Virus record (IMG/VR): IMGVR_UViG_3300042384_000288
Span: 47,108-111,107 of that record
Length of the DNA: 64,000 nt
Direction: 5' to 3' (one strand)
From: a virus
The translations under genes and the position numbers were made by a program. The notes beneath the pieces were generated by a model. The model was not told the origin of the DNA. It did not search any database and saw only the letters and a program-made list of their open reading frames with translations. Numbering within the stretch: position 1 is the first letter of the stretch; the number at the start of each line of letters is the position of its first letter. Shown here piece by piece: positions 51,398 through 59,895 of this stretch.

Positions 51398-52962
51398 TAT
51401 AGGTCTCCCAATCCAGCTTCTAAATTATCTAAGTTTGCTTCGTCAAACCCGCTGTCGTCGATATGATGCTCTTCTACGGCGTCCGATACTTCTTCAAAAT
51501 TTGCATAGAAATTAGTACTTGAGTTAACAGTTTTCTTACCAGTAGCACCACGTGTACCAATAATCTGCATCCAGAACTTACTGTTTTCTTCGATAATTTG
51601 TTCTGCTGCAGCACGCGAGCCTGCGGCGAATATACTGTTGACTACATCTTTAAAGTAAACTCGTTCAAATGTTTCTTGTACTAACATCTTAGGAGTTACA
51701 CCTTGATCATACTGACGATTAGCTTCTTGTACACTGTTAAGATGTGACCAAACATTATGCCCCATTTGTAAAGCATAGCTAAAGCTATCCCAACTGGTAC
51801 GCCCTTCTTTGCCAATCTTATTTAAGTCACCGGGTGCGTAATAACAAACATCATTAATCTGCATACGATTACTTACAGGACTGTCTGTGAAGTTGTCAAA
51901 GATTTTGTCTTGCAATAGTGCATCACTTAACTTACGAGTATCCTTAGCATACTTCTTGTTGTCTACACTTGGTACCATACGATATACCCATTTACTACGA
52001 TCTTCAATTTCTGTTTGGATATATATCTGCCCATTAGCTGACGCTAGGAATGGACTTGCACAGTCAAATGATATTGTAAATGCTGGGTTGACATATTTTC
52101 TAACAGCACGTTGAATATCAGTTAATAGGCAAGCCCATTCTAACTTACTGGTACCCAAAAAATGCATCCAATCATGTATGCCTTCTTGTAGTAGATTATC
52201 ATAGCGTAGAGCCACTAAACGTTTAAGCACTAAGTGTACATCACACATGTTTTGTCCACCCATAGCCCAACCATTAAAATGTCGTCCTGGATACTGAGCA
52301 GGATCACAGTATTTCTTCATACGAAGATACCAGTCGTCTGCGTCTGCGTGATTCTCACCTTGTAGAACGTTTAAGAACTTACAAGCACCTGTACGATTAT
52401 TAATAAACCAATCGTTGTTGATATAAGTACCTTCTACAGCTTCATCATAGGTATTAATACCTGTGGCCTTGCGACCAGCTGGACTACGGGCTACCCAAGC
52501 CGGAATATCCAAACACATACCATAATCCATGTATGCATCCATCCAAGTAAGAACTAACTCACGTTTCTTTTGTGCTTTAGGACAGTTAGGATTCTTCCAA
52601 TCACCTTCCCAAACACCTTTACCAATCTGGAATCCACCACTGTCGCCTAGGATAAAACTACGGCTACGATCACGGTTACGAACCATGTCTTCTTTGGGGC
52701 TATGCTTGTTGACATCTAACTCGGCGTGTCCTGCTGAATACAGACTCCAATGATAGGGAAAGTATGCTTGATCAGGATTGAGCCAATTTAACCCTTCGAT
52801 ACTATTTTCAAAGTTGCTTGGTACACGTGTGCTAGCAACATAGGTATTACCGTTAGCATCTGGGAAACGTTGTTTGCCCACATAAGTAGCGTAAAAACCT
52901 GACAGTGCAGGTAAAAAGACTGCATAGTCCTTTTGTTTTAGGGTTAAATTATCTCGTTCCAT
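51397..52962 (-). CDS. dpdA: DpdA-like DNA 7-deazaguanine transglycosylase (TGT superfamily)
   Basis: A 521-residue protein with the tRNA-guanine transglycosylase core. LGDSGGFQIGKG (residues 106-115) carries the base-binding Asp and the SGGFQ loop, KFLNVLQGENH (195-205) matches the VQGG strand, GWAMGGQN (231-238) the GG loop, and SFDCASP (298-304) the position of the nucleophilic Asp (D300). In TGT and its DNA-acting relative DpdA these residues exchange guanine for a 7-deazaguanine. The TGT zinc cysteines are not apparent and the protein is longer, as expected for the phage DpdA group. Together with folE, queD-like and queE this points to deazaguanine-modified phage DNA. Confidence 0.82.
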   Translation of the reverse strand: MERDNLTLKQKDYAVFLPALSGFYATYVGKQRFPDANGNTYVASTRVPSNFENSIEGLNWLNPDQAYFPYHWSLYSAGHAELDVNKHSPKEDMVRNRDRSRSFILGDSGGFQIGKGVWEGDWKNPNCPKAQKKRELVLTWMDAYMDYGMCLDIPAWVARSPAGRKATGINTYDEAVEGTYINNDWFINNRTGACKFLNVLQGENHADADDWYLRMKKYCDPAQYPGRHFNGWAMGGQNMCDVHLVLKRLVALRYDNLLQEGIHDWMHFLGTSKLEWACLLTDIQRAVRKYVNPAFTISFDCASPFLASANGQIYIQTEIEDRSKWVYRMVPSVDNKKYAKDTRKLSDALLQDKIFDNFTDSPVSNRMQINDVCYYAPGDLNKIGKEGRTSWDSFSYALQMGHNVWSHLNSVQEANRQYDQGVTPKMLVQETFERVYFKDVVNSIFAAGSRAAAEQIIEENSKFWMQIIGTRGATGKKTVNSSTNFYANFEEVSDAVEEHHIDDSGFDEANLDNLEAGLGDL

Positions 52963-53576
52963 AATATGTAGTCTTCTCGATATGTATTCATTAGTTTGTT
53001 AGTCAGACTTGGATTCTGTGCAAGCTGATGCCGCAGAAAACTTACTAGTATTTCTTTGTAAGAATTTCCTTGTGTTTTATTACGATCACAGTCGATATTA
53101 ATATTTAGATCAACATCCTGTGTAGCCAAATATTGTTTAATTGCTTGGTCTGGTTGTTTAGCACTGTCAAAAAATACACAGTTCTCTTTAGGAACACTTT
53201 GTATAAAGTATACTTGTTTTTCAGTATGATCGTCGAATATTATTCGATCAAATACTAAATCCTGTACAATACTGTTCCAATTTTTAATAATATCATCCGA
53301 TGTCCTGCAATGTCTTCCTAACAATGATGAACATAAGTATTGTGCCATGCCACTAATCCAACGATCAACAGGGTCTCGTAATAGAATAATTATCTGCTTA
53401 TTGGTTAAATCTGTAGTTAAGAAATTACTTATATTCCAATTATTCTTTAATAGTAGTTGTCCGACATAACTACTAGAATTTTTTGGTATCGGAATGTAGA
53501 CTAAATTATCTTTAACAAATATCCCGCCAGGAGTAAACCCTCTGGCAGTATGTTGATTTTTCCAATATTCAAACAT
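52944..53576 (-). CDS. sulfotransferase-family protein
   Basis: A 210-residue protein. VYIPIPKNSSSYVGQLLL is the 5'-phosphosulfate loop (K-N-S-S-S) and IILLRDPVDRWISGMAQYL the 3'-phosphate region (RDPxxRxxS) of PAPS-dependent sulfotransferases. Other residues fit the Sulfotransfer_2-like group that sulfates carbohydrates. An APS-kinase-like gene at 22266 could raise PAPS. It lies between dpdA and the sliding clamp with a 19-nt overlap and a 1-nt overlap. The acceptor is unknown. Confidence 0.83.
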   Translation of the reverse strand: MFEYWKNQHTARGFTPGGIFVKDNLVYIPIPKNSSSYVGQLLLKNNWNISNFLTTDLTNKQIIILLRDPVDRWISGMAQYLCSSLLGRHCRTSDDIIKNWNSIVQDLVFDRIIFDDHTEKQVYFIQSVPKENCVFFDSAKQPDQAIKQYLATQDVDLNINIDCDRNKTQGNSYKEILVSFLRHQLAQNPSLTNKLMNTYREDYILWNEII

Positions 53577-54310
53577 TATTTGCTTTGTGCTGGGATTAAG
53601 TAATTATATGTTGACAAGCCAGTATTAACACTGATCTGTAGTACACCATCATTGCTTAAACGGAATGTTTTGTCACCGCTTAGGCCTAAGATGCTAATCA
53701 CAGCCGCTACTGGAAAGCTCAACGGTTTATTCAGTGTACCTGCAACACCGCTTTGGAATACAAAGTTACCTGCATGGCTACTGTGATCACCAAAGAACAA
53801 TTTTAATTCGTTAGCTTCTGTTTTAGCAGTAAATGTAGTTTCGTCACTGTTAGCACTGGCTTGGAATTTAAGTCTTTGCACATTAGCCGCTGTAGGTTCA
53901 AACTCTACAGCCCATGTTAATTCTTTACGCTGAATAATACTTTTAACGCGGTCTGCTACAATTTCTTGACTCATAAAGCGATAGTCGTTCTTAAAGTCAC
54001 CTGCGGCATTTTCAAAGTGCAGGCCTGTTGGAACAGTTGCGCCTTCTTTATCTTGTGTGTTAAGTGTAATCTTAGCATTTTCTTTGTATTCTGGGATACC
54101 TAAGATTGTGTTTAGTTTGCCCAAATTAGGCATACCAAATGTTCCAATAAACTCTGCTACCGGTCCGTTTGTCTTAGCTTGAATGATAACTGAACGGTCT
54201 TCAGCGTTTGCTTCAATAGTTGTTTCGGTTGCGGTGCCTGTGATCTTAACTGTTTCGATTGTTCCTAGGCCATAAGTGTTTCTTACGATGTCTAAAAGAT
54301 GGTCTCTCAT
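53576..54310 (-). CDS. sliding clamp (T4 gp45-like)
   Basis: A 244-residue protein that by length, beta-rich pattern and position upstream of polymerase-associated genes matches the gp45 trimeric clamp. It has LDIVRNTYGLGTIETVKI, IGTFGMPNLGKLNTILGIPEY and a C-terminal GVAGTLNKPLSFPVAAVISIL with LSTYNYLIPA. The clamp ring tethers the polymerase to DNA and, in T4, also activates late transcription. It has its own TTGCAA/TACACT promoter and a GGAG ribosome site. Confidence 0.83.
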   Translation of the reverse strand: MRDHLLDIVRNTYGLGTIETVKITGTATETTIEANAEDRSVIIQAKTNGPVAEFIGTFGMPNLGKLNTILGIPEYKENAKITLNTQDKEGATVPTGLHFENAAGDFKNDYRFMSQEIVADRVKSIIQRKELTWAVEFEPTAANVQRLKFQASANSDETTFTAKTEANELKLFFGDHSSHAGNFVFQSGVAGTLNKPLSFPVAAVISILGLSGDKTFRLSNDGVLQISVNTGLSTYNYLIPAQSK

Positions 54311-54333
54311 TTGTTTCTCCTTATTGATAATAT

Positions 54334-54362
54334 AGTGTACATGATGTATTTAGGTTTTGCAA
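54334..54362 (-). promoter_or_regulatory. promoter of the sliding clamp
   Basis: On the - strand TTGCAA (54362-54357), a 17-nt spacer and TACACT followed by ATATT. The same module stands at 58621-58649. Confidence 0.65.
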
Positions 54363-54375
54363 CGGGTTTGATAAA

Positions 54376-55308
54376 TTATTTTGGTATGATTTTTCCTAAA
54401 ACCTGATGTGCTTTAACAGTGTTTAATTCACCAGGGCGTTTAATTTCAGCCCAACTAAACCAAGGGCATTGAAGACTATGTGTATTCGCATCATTGAAAC
54501 TAATAATTTCATATCCTAACTCGATACATAAATTTTTAATATAATGCGCTGAACTGTAACTTAATACTTTGTTTTCAGCAGCCATAGCAGATTCTCGTAG
54601 ATCACAATTATTAAAACTAAACATTAATACTCCGCCTGGTCTGAGTAAAGGTATAATTTTTTGTAAAAATTCTTTTATTTTGATTATGCCATGAAATTCA
54701 AAATAATTCCATATTAAAATGAATCCAAATTGATTAGCAGGTAATTTATCCCAATCGTTATTAGTATACATGCGCAATCTAGATTGATATAGTTCTGAAT
54801 AATCTTTAGTTATTTCTTTACATTCTTCAACTGTGTTGCCGGTTATGTACAACGGATCACTGGCAATCATGCAATCAACAAATCTTTTATGTCTAATATT
54901 ATATTGAAGTCCGGGAAATCGCCAATCACTATATTGATGCATTTTAACTTTTAGAGTTTTGCTTAAATTCTCATTATGCCAAAAATCAATAGCAGGATAT
55001 GGTACAAATTTTGATTGATACTCTGCATTTAAAAATAGTTTTTCAGCCAACGCCTCAATATCTGCGTCTACTTTGTCGATTAAGATTTTTAAGTTTGACA
55101 TTATTTTTTCATTTTCATGTAAAATATCTGTATAAGAATTAATGATAGCATGTAAATCGGATTTGTAATCAACTGCAAAATTATCAATTTCTGCCATTTT
55201 TAAATTAACAGCTTTTATCTCAACAACCTCATCTAAACCTTCAGACATAGTACTGTATTTTTCGATTAACTCATTTTTAAATTTTATTAAATCACTTATT
55301 TTAGTCAT
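54376..55308 (-). CDS. SAM-dependent methyltransferase-like protein with coiled-coil N-terminus
   Basis: A 310-residue protein; the start at 55308 (MTKISDLIKFKNEL) lies 4 nt after the polymerase stop. Residues 1-110 are helical, probably coiled coil. The rest has FGFILIWNYFEFHG and LLRPGGVLMFSFNNCDLRE, the motif IV/V region of class I methyltransferases, where PGGVL is typical; the GxGxG motif I is not obvious. The substrate is unknown. It could be an active methyltransferase or a degenerate binding fold. Confidence 0.55.
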   Translation of the reverse strand: MTKISDLIKFKNELIEKYSTMSEGLDEVVEIKAVNLKMAEIDNFAVDYKSDLHAIINSYTDILHENEKIMSNLKILIDKVDADIEALAEKLFLNAEYQSKFVPYPAIDFWHNENLSKTLKVKMHQYSDWRFPGLQYNIRHKRFVDCMIASDPLYITGNTVEECKEITKDYSELYQSRLRMYTNNDWDKLPANQFGFILIWNYFEFHGIIKIKEFLQKIIPLLRPGGVLMFSFNNCDLRESAMAAENKVLSYSSAHYIKNLCIELGYEIISFNDANTHSLQCPWFSWAEIKRPGELNTVKAHQVLGKIIPK

Positions 55309-55312
55309 ATTT

Positions 55313-57979
55313 TTATCCAAAACTAAACAAACTGTCAAATGTTGTATTGATATCAGTGTTTTCACTGATCTGCCATTCCAATACACCCAACAAGTTCTCT
55401 ACCTTTTGATCTACAATGCCAGCTTCCATCTTGCTGTCATCAAAGGGTAGGTCTTTAAACCACTGCGGAATATGTAGTTCGTCGGTAGGATAACCAACAC
55501 TAGTATATCCCAAAGGATTATCTCGAAGTTTACACACAATAGTTTTCATACCGTCAACAATGGATGTACTGTAGTTATCACCATGCATACGCTTTAGATT
55601 ATTCCAATTAATGGCTGCTCTAACATGGCCTGGCATATTAGCACGCCCTTCTTTGGATTCTGCGGCTGTGTACTTGGTTAAATTATTTACCCGTTTAGGT
55701 GTACCTTTTTCCCAAGCTGGTCGCTCTTGGAACTTGATCTTAAACTCACGGACCTTTTCGATAATATGGTCACGTTGACTACCTGTTAAGACATCTAATA
55801 ATATATCACTTAGAAAGTCCTGTACTACCTTAGGAGTGTCGCTACGTTTTAAATCTAAGCCCATGGCTTTAACTTTACCTGGCTTACCATTGGTGTCTAA
55901 ACGTTTACCTTCTAGGTCTGTGATCAGTACTGCATAACGTTTCTTCTTGATAAACAAGCCTTTTTCAGCCACAAGTTCACGACCGCCTTTGATAACTTCG
56001 CCCATATGACGTGGCACGTGAAACGCACGTTCCATCATACCCGGAAAGCTCTCGTTGACTTGATCTGAGATGTTATCATATAATTGGATAGCAATGTCTT
56101 TTGACCATTCCATACGACCAGCGGCTACGTCGTCTTTGACAGCTGGCCATGCTGAGAAATAGCACGAGTCAGTATCACCATAGATAATAGCATCACCTAC
56201 GTGATTGTATTCACCTGTAATACATTCATTAATGTAAGCATCCATGTGTTTGGCAATAGTACGACCAGTAAGTGTAGTTGACTGGCCAATACGTTTGTCA
56301 AAGAATCTGCAACCAGGATTCAACAAGGCACCATACAAACTGTTCAAGTTAATCTTCTTAACCAACTGACGCTTGTCCCAGAATGCAATCTCTTCTGGAT
56401 CAGTACATTCTTTCTTTTTAGCCTGTAGTTCTTTACGTTCAGCATACCAACGCTTTAACAAGCTGGGCACAATAGCTTCTTTCTCAAAGCTAAAGATAGT
56501 ACCGTTAGCACTAAGTATCCACGGTTGATTGCTGTTAAAGATCATTTCCCAAACTTCTGCCGCACTGTGCGTGGTACTGCCTTGATCACCTTCCCAGTCT
56601 ATGGTAATTTCAACTCCGGCTTTACTTTCCATAACTGCAGTGTACTCTAAGGTACCAAACATATCTTCCCACGCATCAGCGAACTTACCGCCATTCTGTG
56701 CCATTTTTTCATTGACATAGTGGTCAGTCATAACTGGACGTAGTTGCCCTACAATAGTTTCTGGACCCATGTTAAGTGCGCGAATAGCACTAGGATACAG
56801 GCTGTTAATATCCACTGACCCAATGTACTCATGCATGCCTTTCTTAGGATGTGCTACATAAGCACCTGCGGCCTGTGTGTCACCTTGACTGTCACGTCCG
56901 GACCGGTTCATAACCACCAGACCCTGTTCGTGTGCTTGATTGATAATAGCCTGCTCTGTAACTGCTACCGCACCCATTGTGGTCTGTAGCAACACCGTGT
57001 TGTCATGTGCTAGTTCATTGGCTAAGTCTAAGAAGCGTAGTTTTTTATCTAGCTTGCCCAGCAACATAGTATCTTGCCGGTTATAATCGATAAACTTAGG
57101 AAAGTCTTTGTTGTACAGTTGATCTAATGTACCTTCGTAGGCAACTTTGCGCTCATCTAACTCATATTCACCAATGGCATCTAAACTATAACTGTGTCGT
57201 TCTTCATAGGTATACTTGCGATATAACTGCATATAGTCTAAGTGTACACGACCAATTAGGTCAAAGGTTACATTAGTAGCACCAAAGCGTTCAAAGTCAC
57301 GTTGCTTAGGGTACTGCCCCCACAAGCACATCCGGCGTGTGTCATCTTTACTTAATACGCGAACAATACGGCCAATGGTATATGGAATATCATATCCCTC
57401 GCTGTTCCAACCACTTAAGATGTCTGCATCTTCGATTAAATTAAGGAATGTATCTAACATGTCCTCTTCACGTTCAAACAAGAAACAGTTTTCATATTGA
57501 TTGCAGATTTCCTGTGCAGTATCCCAACTGTAGCTCTTAGGTGGAATAACTAAAGTGACTAACTTGTCTAACCAATCCAAGTAGACTGATATGGCTGTGA
57601 TAGGATTGAACGGGTCATTGGTTGGCGCATACCCTCGCTTAGGGTCAAAGTCAACTTCAATATCCCAAAACGCTGTTTGTAGTTTAGGACTGGCTACACC
57701 TAAGTAGTTGTCTGCTAGGCAACGAAATACAGGATTGATGTCACTTTCCCAAATACGTTTATCGCTGTTGATGCGCAGTTCTTTGTGAAACTCTTTGCCT
57801 ATACGTGTGCTGAAACGGCTTACTGGTGTGTCGTAGATAGTACGATGTTTGCCTCTGGGATCATCATAATAAAATACGTAATTTGCTGGGTATTCTTTGT
57901 ATTCTCTAACACCGTTGTTGCGTTCAACGATATGGATACGATCTTTAGCCCGATCATATAAGGCGTCCACATAACTCAT
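55313..57979 (-). CDS. family B DNA polymerase (T4 gp43-like)
   Basis: An 888-residue replicative polymerase. Exonuclease motifs: DIEVD at 106-110, ILSGWNSEGYDIPY near 187-200, YNRQD at 299-303. Polymerase motifs: SVDINSLYPS (A, Asp390), KKINLNSLYG (B, 541-550) and YGDTDS (C, 600-605). All catalytic acids are kept, so both activities should work. The C-terminus (TTFDSLFSFG) looks like the clamp-binding tail of T4-type polymerases, and a gp45-like clamp lies just downstream. Length fits T4 gp43 (898 residues). Confidence 0.95.
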   Translation of the reverse strand: MSYVDALYDRAKDRIHIVERNNGVREYKEYPANYVFYYDDPRGKHRTIYDTPVSRFSTRIGKEFHKELRINSDKRIWESDINPVFRCLADNYLGVASPKLQTAFWDIEVDFDPKRGYAPTNDPFNPITAISVYLDWLDKLVTLVIPPKSYSWDTAQEICNQYENCFLFEREEDMLDTFLNLIEDADILSGWNSEGYDIPYTIGRIVRVLSKDDTRRMCLWGQYPKQRDFERFGATNVTFDLIGRVHLDYMQLYRKYTYEERHSYSLDAIGEYELDERKVAYEGTLDQLYNKDFPKFIDYNRQDTMLLGKLDKKLRFLDLANELAHDNTVLLQTTMGAVAVTEQAIINQAHEQGLVVMNRSGRDSQGDTQAAGAYVAHPKKGMHEYIGSVDINSLYPSAIRALNMGPETIVGQLRPVMTDHYVNEKMAQNGGKFADAWEDMFGTLEYTAVMESKAGVEITIDWEGDQGSTTHSAAEVWEMIFNSNQPWILSANGTIFSFEKEAIVPSLLKRWYAERKELQAKKKECTDPEEIAFWDKRQLVKKINLNSLYGALLNPGCRFFDKRIGQSTTLTGRTIAKHMDAYINECITGEYNHVGDAIIYGDTDSCYFSAWPAVKDDVAAGRMEWSKDIAIQLYDNISDQVNESFPGMMERAFHVPRHMGEVIKGGRELVAEKGLFIKKKRYAVLITDLEGKRLDTNGKPGKVKAMGLDLKRSDTPKVVQDFLSDILLDVLTGSQRDHIIEKVREFKIKFQERPAWEKGTPKRVNNLTKYTAAESKEGRANMPGHVRAAINWNNLKRMHGDNYSTSIVDGMKTIVCKLRDNPLGYTSVGYPTDELHIPQWFKDLPFDDSKMEAGIVDQKVENLLGVLEWQISENTDINTTFDSLFSFG

Positions 57980-58041
57980 AATACTCCTAATGCCATTTAT
58001 AGCTGGCTAACTGTTCTGCATGTACGTAAGTGTACGATTCT

Positions 58042-58335
58042 TTATTGTAACATTAGTAGGCGATAATAACCTACTAAATCGATAACAAATATAGTCAAAC
58101 TTGTCATTAACAAGCCAAAACTGCCCCTACTTGCCGCCGAATACATACTGATACTTAAACATAAAAAAAACATCGGATATACTACTAAAAATGGAACATT
58201 AGGCATAGTAATCGTAAATGTCATAGCTATGACAAAATTCATTATCCAGTTAAATACCTCTAGGCTTAATCTAAGTGGATTACTATGCCAATCCTTGCGA
58301 ATAAAATCAACGGTTTTATGCCAATCAATGCGCAT
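58042..58335 (-). CDS. small membrane protein
   Basis: A 97-residue protein with a charged start (MRIDWHKTVDFIRKDWH) and three hydrophobic segments (FNWIMNFVIAMTFTITM, FLVVYPMFFLCLSISMY, LLMTSLTIFVIDLVGYY). It is probably an inner-membrane protein. Small membrane proteins of this type accompany the DsbA-like gene in T4-like phages. It shares one base with its upstream neighbour. Function unknown. Confidence 0.65.
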   Translation of the reverse strand: MRIDWHKTVDFIRKDWHSNPLRLSLEVFNWIMNFVIAMTFTITMPNVPFLVVYPMFFLCLSISMYSAASRGSFGLLMTSLTIFVIDLVGYYRLLMLQ

Positions 58336-58595
58336 TAAAGCGTGCGGCCGACTGTTTCTAAAATATCTGTAAGTTCTTCGTGGTCAGCATTGGTATCAGT
58401 AAATTTACTTTTTTGTGCAATCTTAATAGCTTTCTTTAAAATAGCAGGTTTGATTTCTAATTCTTCTGCCACTGCTTTAACTGTGTCGCTAAGTCCCGCA
58501 TTTAGATCCTCAACTTCCTGCATTACTTGAATGCCCTCGTTGACTAATTGCGTTAGTTTAGCTTTTTGTTCGCTTGAAAACATACGTGATGCCAT
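58335..58595 (-). CDS. DsbA-like double-stranded DNA-binding protein
   Basis: An 86-residue helical protein. LSDTVKAVAEELEIKPAILK and KAIKIAQKSKFTDTNADHEE parallel the helices of T4 DsbA (89 residues), a DNA-binding protein linked to late transcription; length and helix order agree. The match is by pattern only. It has its own TTGCAA/TACACT promoter, like the clamp gene, which would fit joint timing of replication and late transcription factors. Confidence 0.6.
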   Translation of the reverse strand: MASRMFSSEQKAKLTQLVNEGIQVMQEVEDLNAGLSDTVKAVAEELEIKPAILKKAIKIAQKSKFTDTNADHEELTDILETVGRTL

Positions 58596-58620
58596 GATTC
58601 GTTCCTTGATTGAAAAATAT

Positions 58621-58649
58621 AGTGTATACTATTTAATTATCGATTGCAA
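58621..58649 (-). promoter_or_regulatory. promoter of the DsbA-like gene
   Basis: On the - strand TTGCAA (58649-58644), a 17-nt spacer and TACACT (58626-58621) followed by ATATT, the same module as before the clamp gene. Confidence 0.65.
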
Positions 58650-58658
58650 TGATTATGG

Positions 58659-59078
58659 CTAAGAAATTTTACATTTACGTAAAACTTTTGTTGCTGTGGT
58701 AAATTCTGAGGCAAGATTATCAAATACTTCTTCTACTGGCAATTGAACATAAGCACGTGTCATGTATGCTGTACACCCAAGTTCGGCATAATAGGTATCT
58801 GTAGGCCAACGACGTTGGTTCCACCCCATGGCATTGATTAACAAACATTCATCGCCTACGGCTTTTAATATCTGCTTACGTTGACTTACGGGTAGTTGAC
58901 TGCTGGCCATTAGTTTAACTCCTAACGGTTCAGTATTGATCATGGGTTTGTCTAAAAAATGTGCGAATAAGTGTACTACATAGGCTTCTACATCGTGGGC
59001 TAAGTTAATAGTAAGGCTTTGTTCAGCTTCTTTGATCAGCTGGTAGGATTCTTTAACGTAAGTTTCCCAGTTGGTCAT
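58659..59078 (-). CDS. phage protein of unknown function
   Basis: A 139-residue protein; ATG 59078 (MTNWETYVKESY) lies 4 nt after the metallopeptidase stop and is preferred to the long N-terminal extension that overlaps that gene. Helical start, then AYVVHLFAHFLDKPMI, LMASSQLPVSQRKQILKAVGD and NQRRWPTDTYYAELG. Not recognised. It lies in the probable virion-protein unit, so it may be a structural or assembly protein. Confidence 0.55.
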   Translation of the reverse strand: MTNWETYVKESYQLIKEAEQSLTINLAHDVEAYVVHLFAHFLDKPMINTEPLGVKLMASSQLPVSQRKQILKAVGDECLLINAMGWNQRRWPTDTYYAELGCTAYMTRAYVQLPVEEVFDNLASEFTTATKVLRKCKIS

Positions 59079-59082
59079 AGTA

Positions 59083-59895
59083 TTACCACTTACGACAGCT
59101 CCAATATCTGGCAGATGTTCTTGGTCCTGGGTTAGCACAGTTATGACGTGCTCTAAATGACTTGCGACGTGCTGGATTAGATTTCTTAATACGCATGTTA
59201 GGATCACCAAAGTTTACTTTTTTGATGTTGCCTGTGCTAGGATCTTTAACGTAGACTTTAAACTTCTTAACATCACCTTGCATTGGTTTGCCTAAGGGAA
59301 CTTTATGTCCATGATATTCAGCTTCATCTAGTTGTTCATCTTCGTTGTACCACAGTTCACCGTAGGCTTCAAAGAATTCATCACCTTCGTAAGTTTCTTC
59401 TAGCGGAACGCAGTTATTAACTCGCACGTCACCTTTCATTTTAGTGCCTTGCTTTTTGTAACCTTTCCAACATTTAGCATCTAAACGTTGTGATTCTGCT
59501 AACTGTACTGAACTAGACTGTAAGTACTGTGGGAATTGCTCGTTGAACTCACGCATAATAACACCAGCTTCTGCATTAGCTTCGTTCTCAATTGGACTGC
59601 CTGTTTCGCCAGAAGTGCTATCAAGTTGATCGTCTTGCCCTTGCGCATAGTGTACCATTTCGTGTGCTAGTGTACGCAAGATATCTACAGGATTGCGATT
59701 ATCAACAACTACATAAATTACCTGTTCGTTGTCGACATAACGACCAAATGTTGTGTCTTCTAGTGATTTAACTAAACGAATTTTAGGAATGTGATCTAAG
59801 TTTAAATGTTCAACTGCAATAGGCAAGAAGTCACGCAGCGCATCTATCAGCGTTGGCTTGGGTGGCCCTTGTTCAAACATTTCAAATAAGTTCAT
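59083..59895 (-). CDS. zinc metallopeptidase-like probable virion protein
   Basis: A 270-residue protein. HEMVHYAQGQ (HExxH at residues 78-82) followed by ENEANAEAG as a possible third ligand region identifies a zincin-type metallopeptidase domain. The C-terminus RKSFRARHNC, a short linker, then SARYWSCRKW is an ending I recognise from several marine phage virion-associated proteins. It may be a protease carried in or acting on the capsid, or a host-directed peptidase. A TATAAATA late-promoter-like site lies 29 nt upstream. Confidence 0.75.
   Translation of the reverse strand: MNLFEMFEQGPPKPTLIDALRDFLPIAVEHLNLDHIPKIRLVKSLEDTTFGRYVDNEQVIYVVVDNRNPVDILRTLAHEMVHYAQGQDDQLDSTSGETGSPIENEANAEAGVIMREFNEQFPQYLQSSSVQLAESQRLDAKCWKGYKKQGTKMKGDVRVNNCVPLEETYEGDEFFEAYGELWYNEDEQLDEAEYHGHKVPLGKPMQGDVKKFKVYVKDPSTGNIKKVNFGDPNMRIKKSNPARRKSFRARHNCANPGPRTSARYWSCRKW

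Noticed and set aside
57990-58040. TATAAATG upstream of the DNA polymerase as a late promoter
   Set aside because: One mismatch at the last base, and a replication polymerase is not expected under late control; support is too weak.
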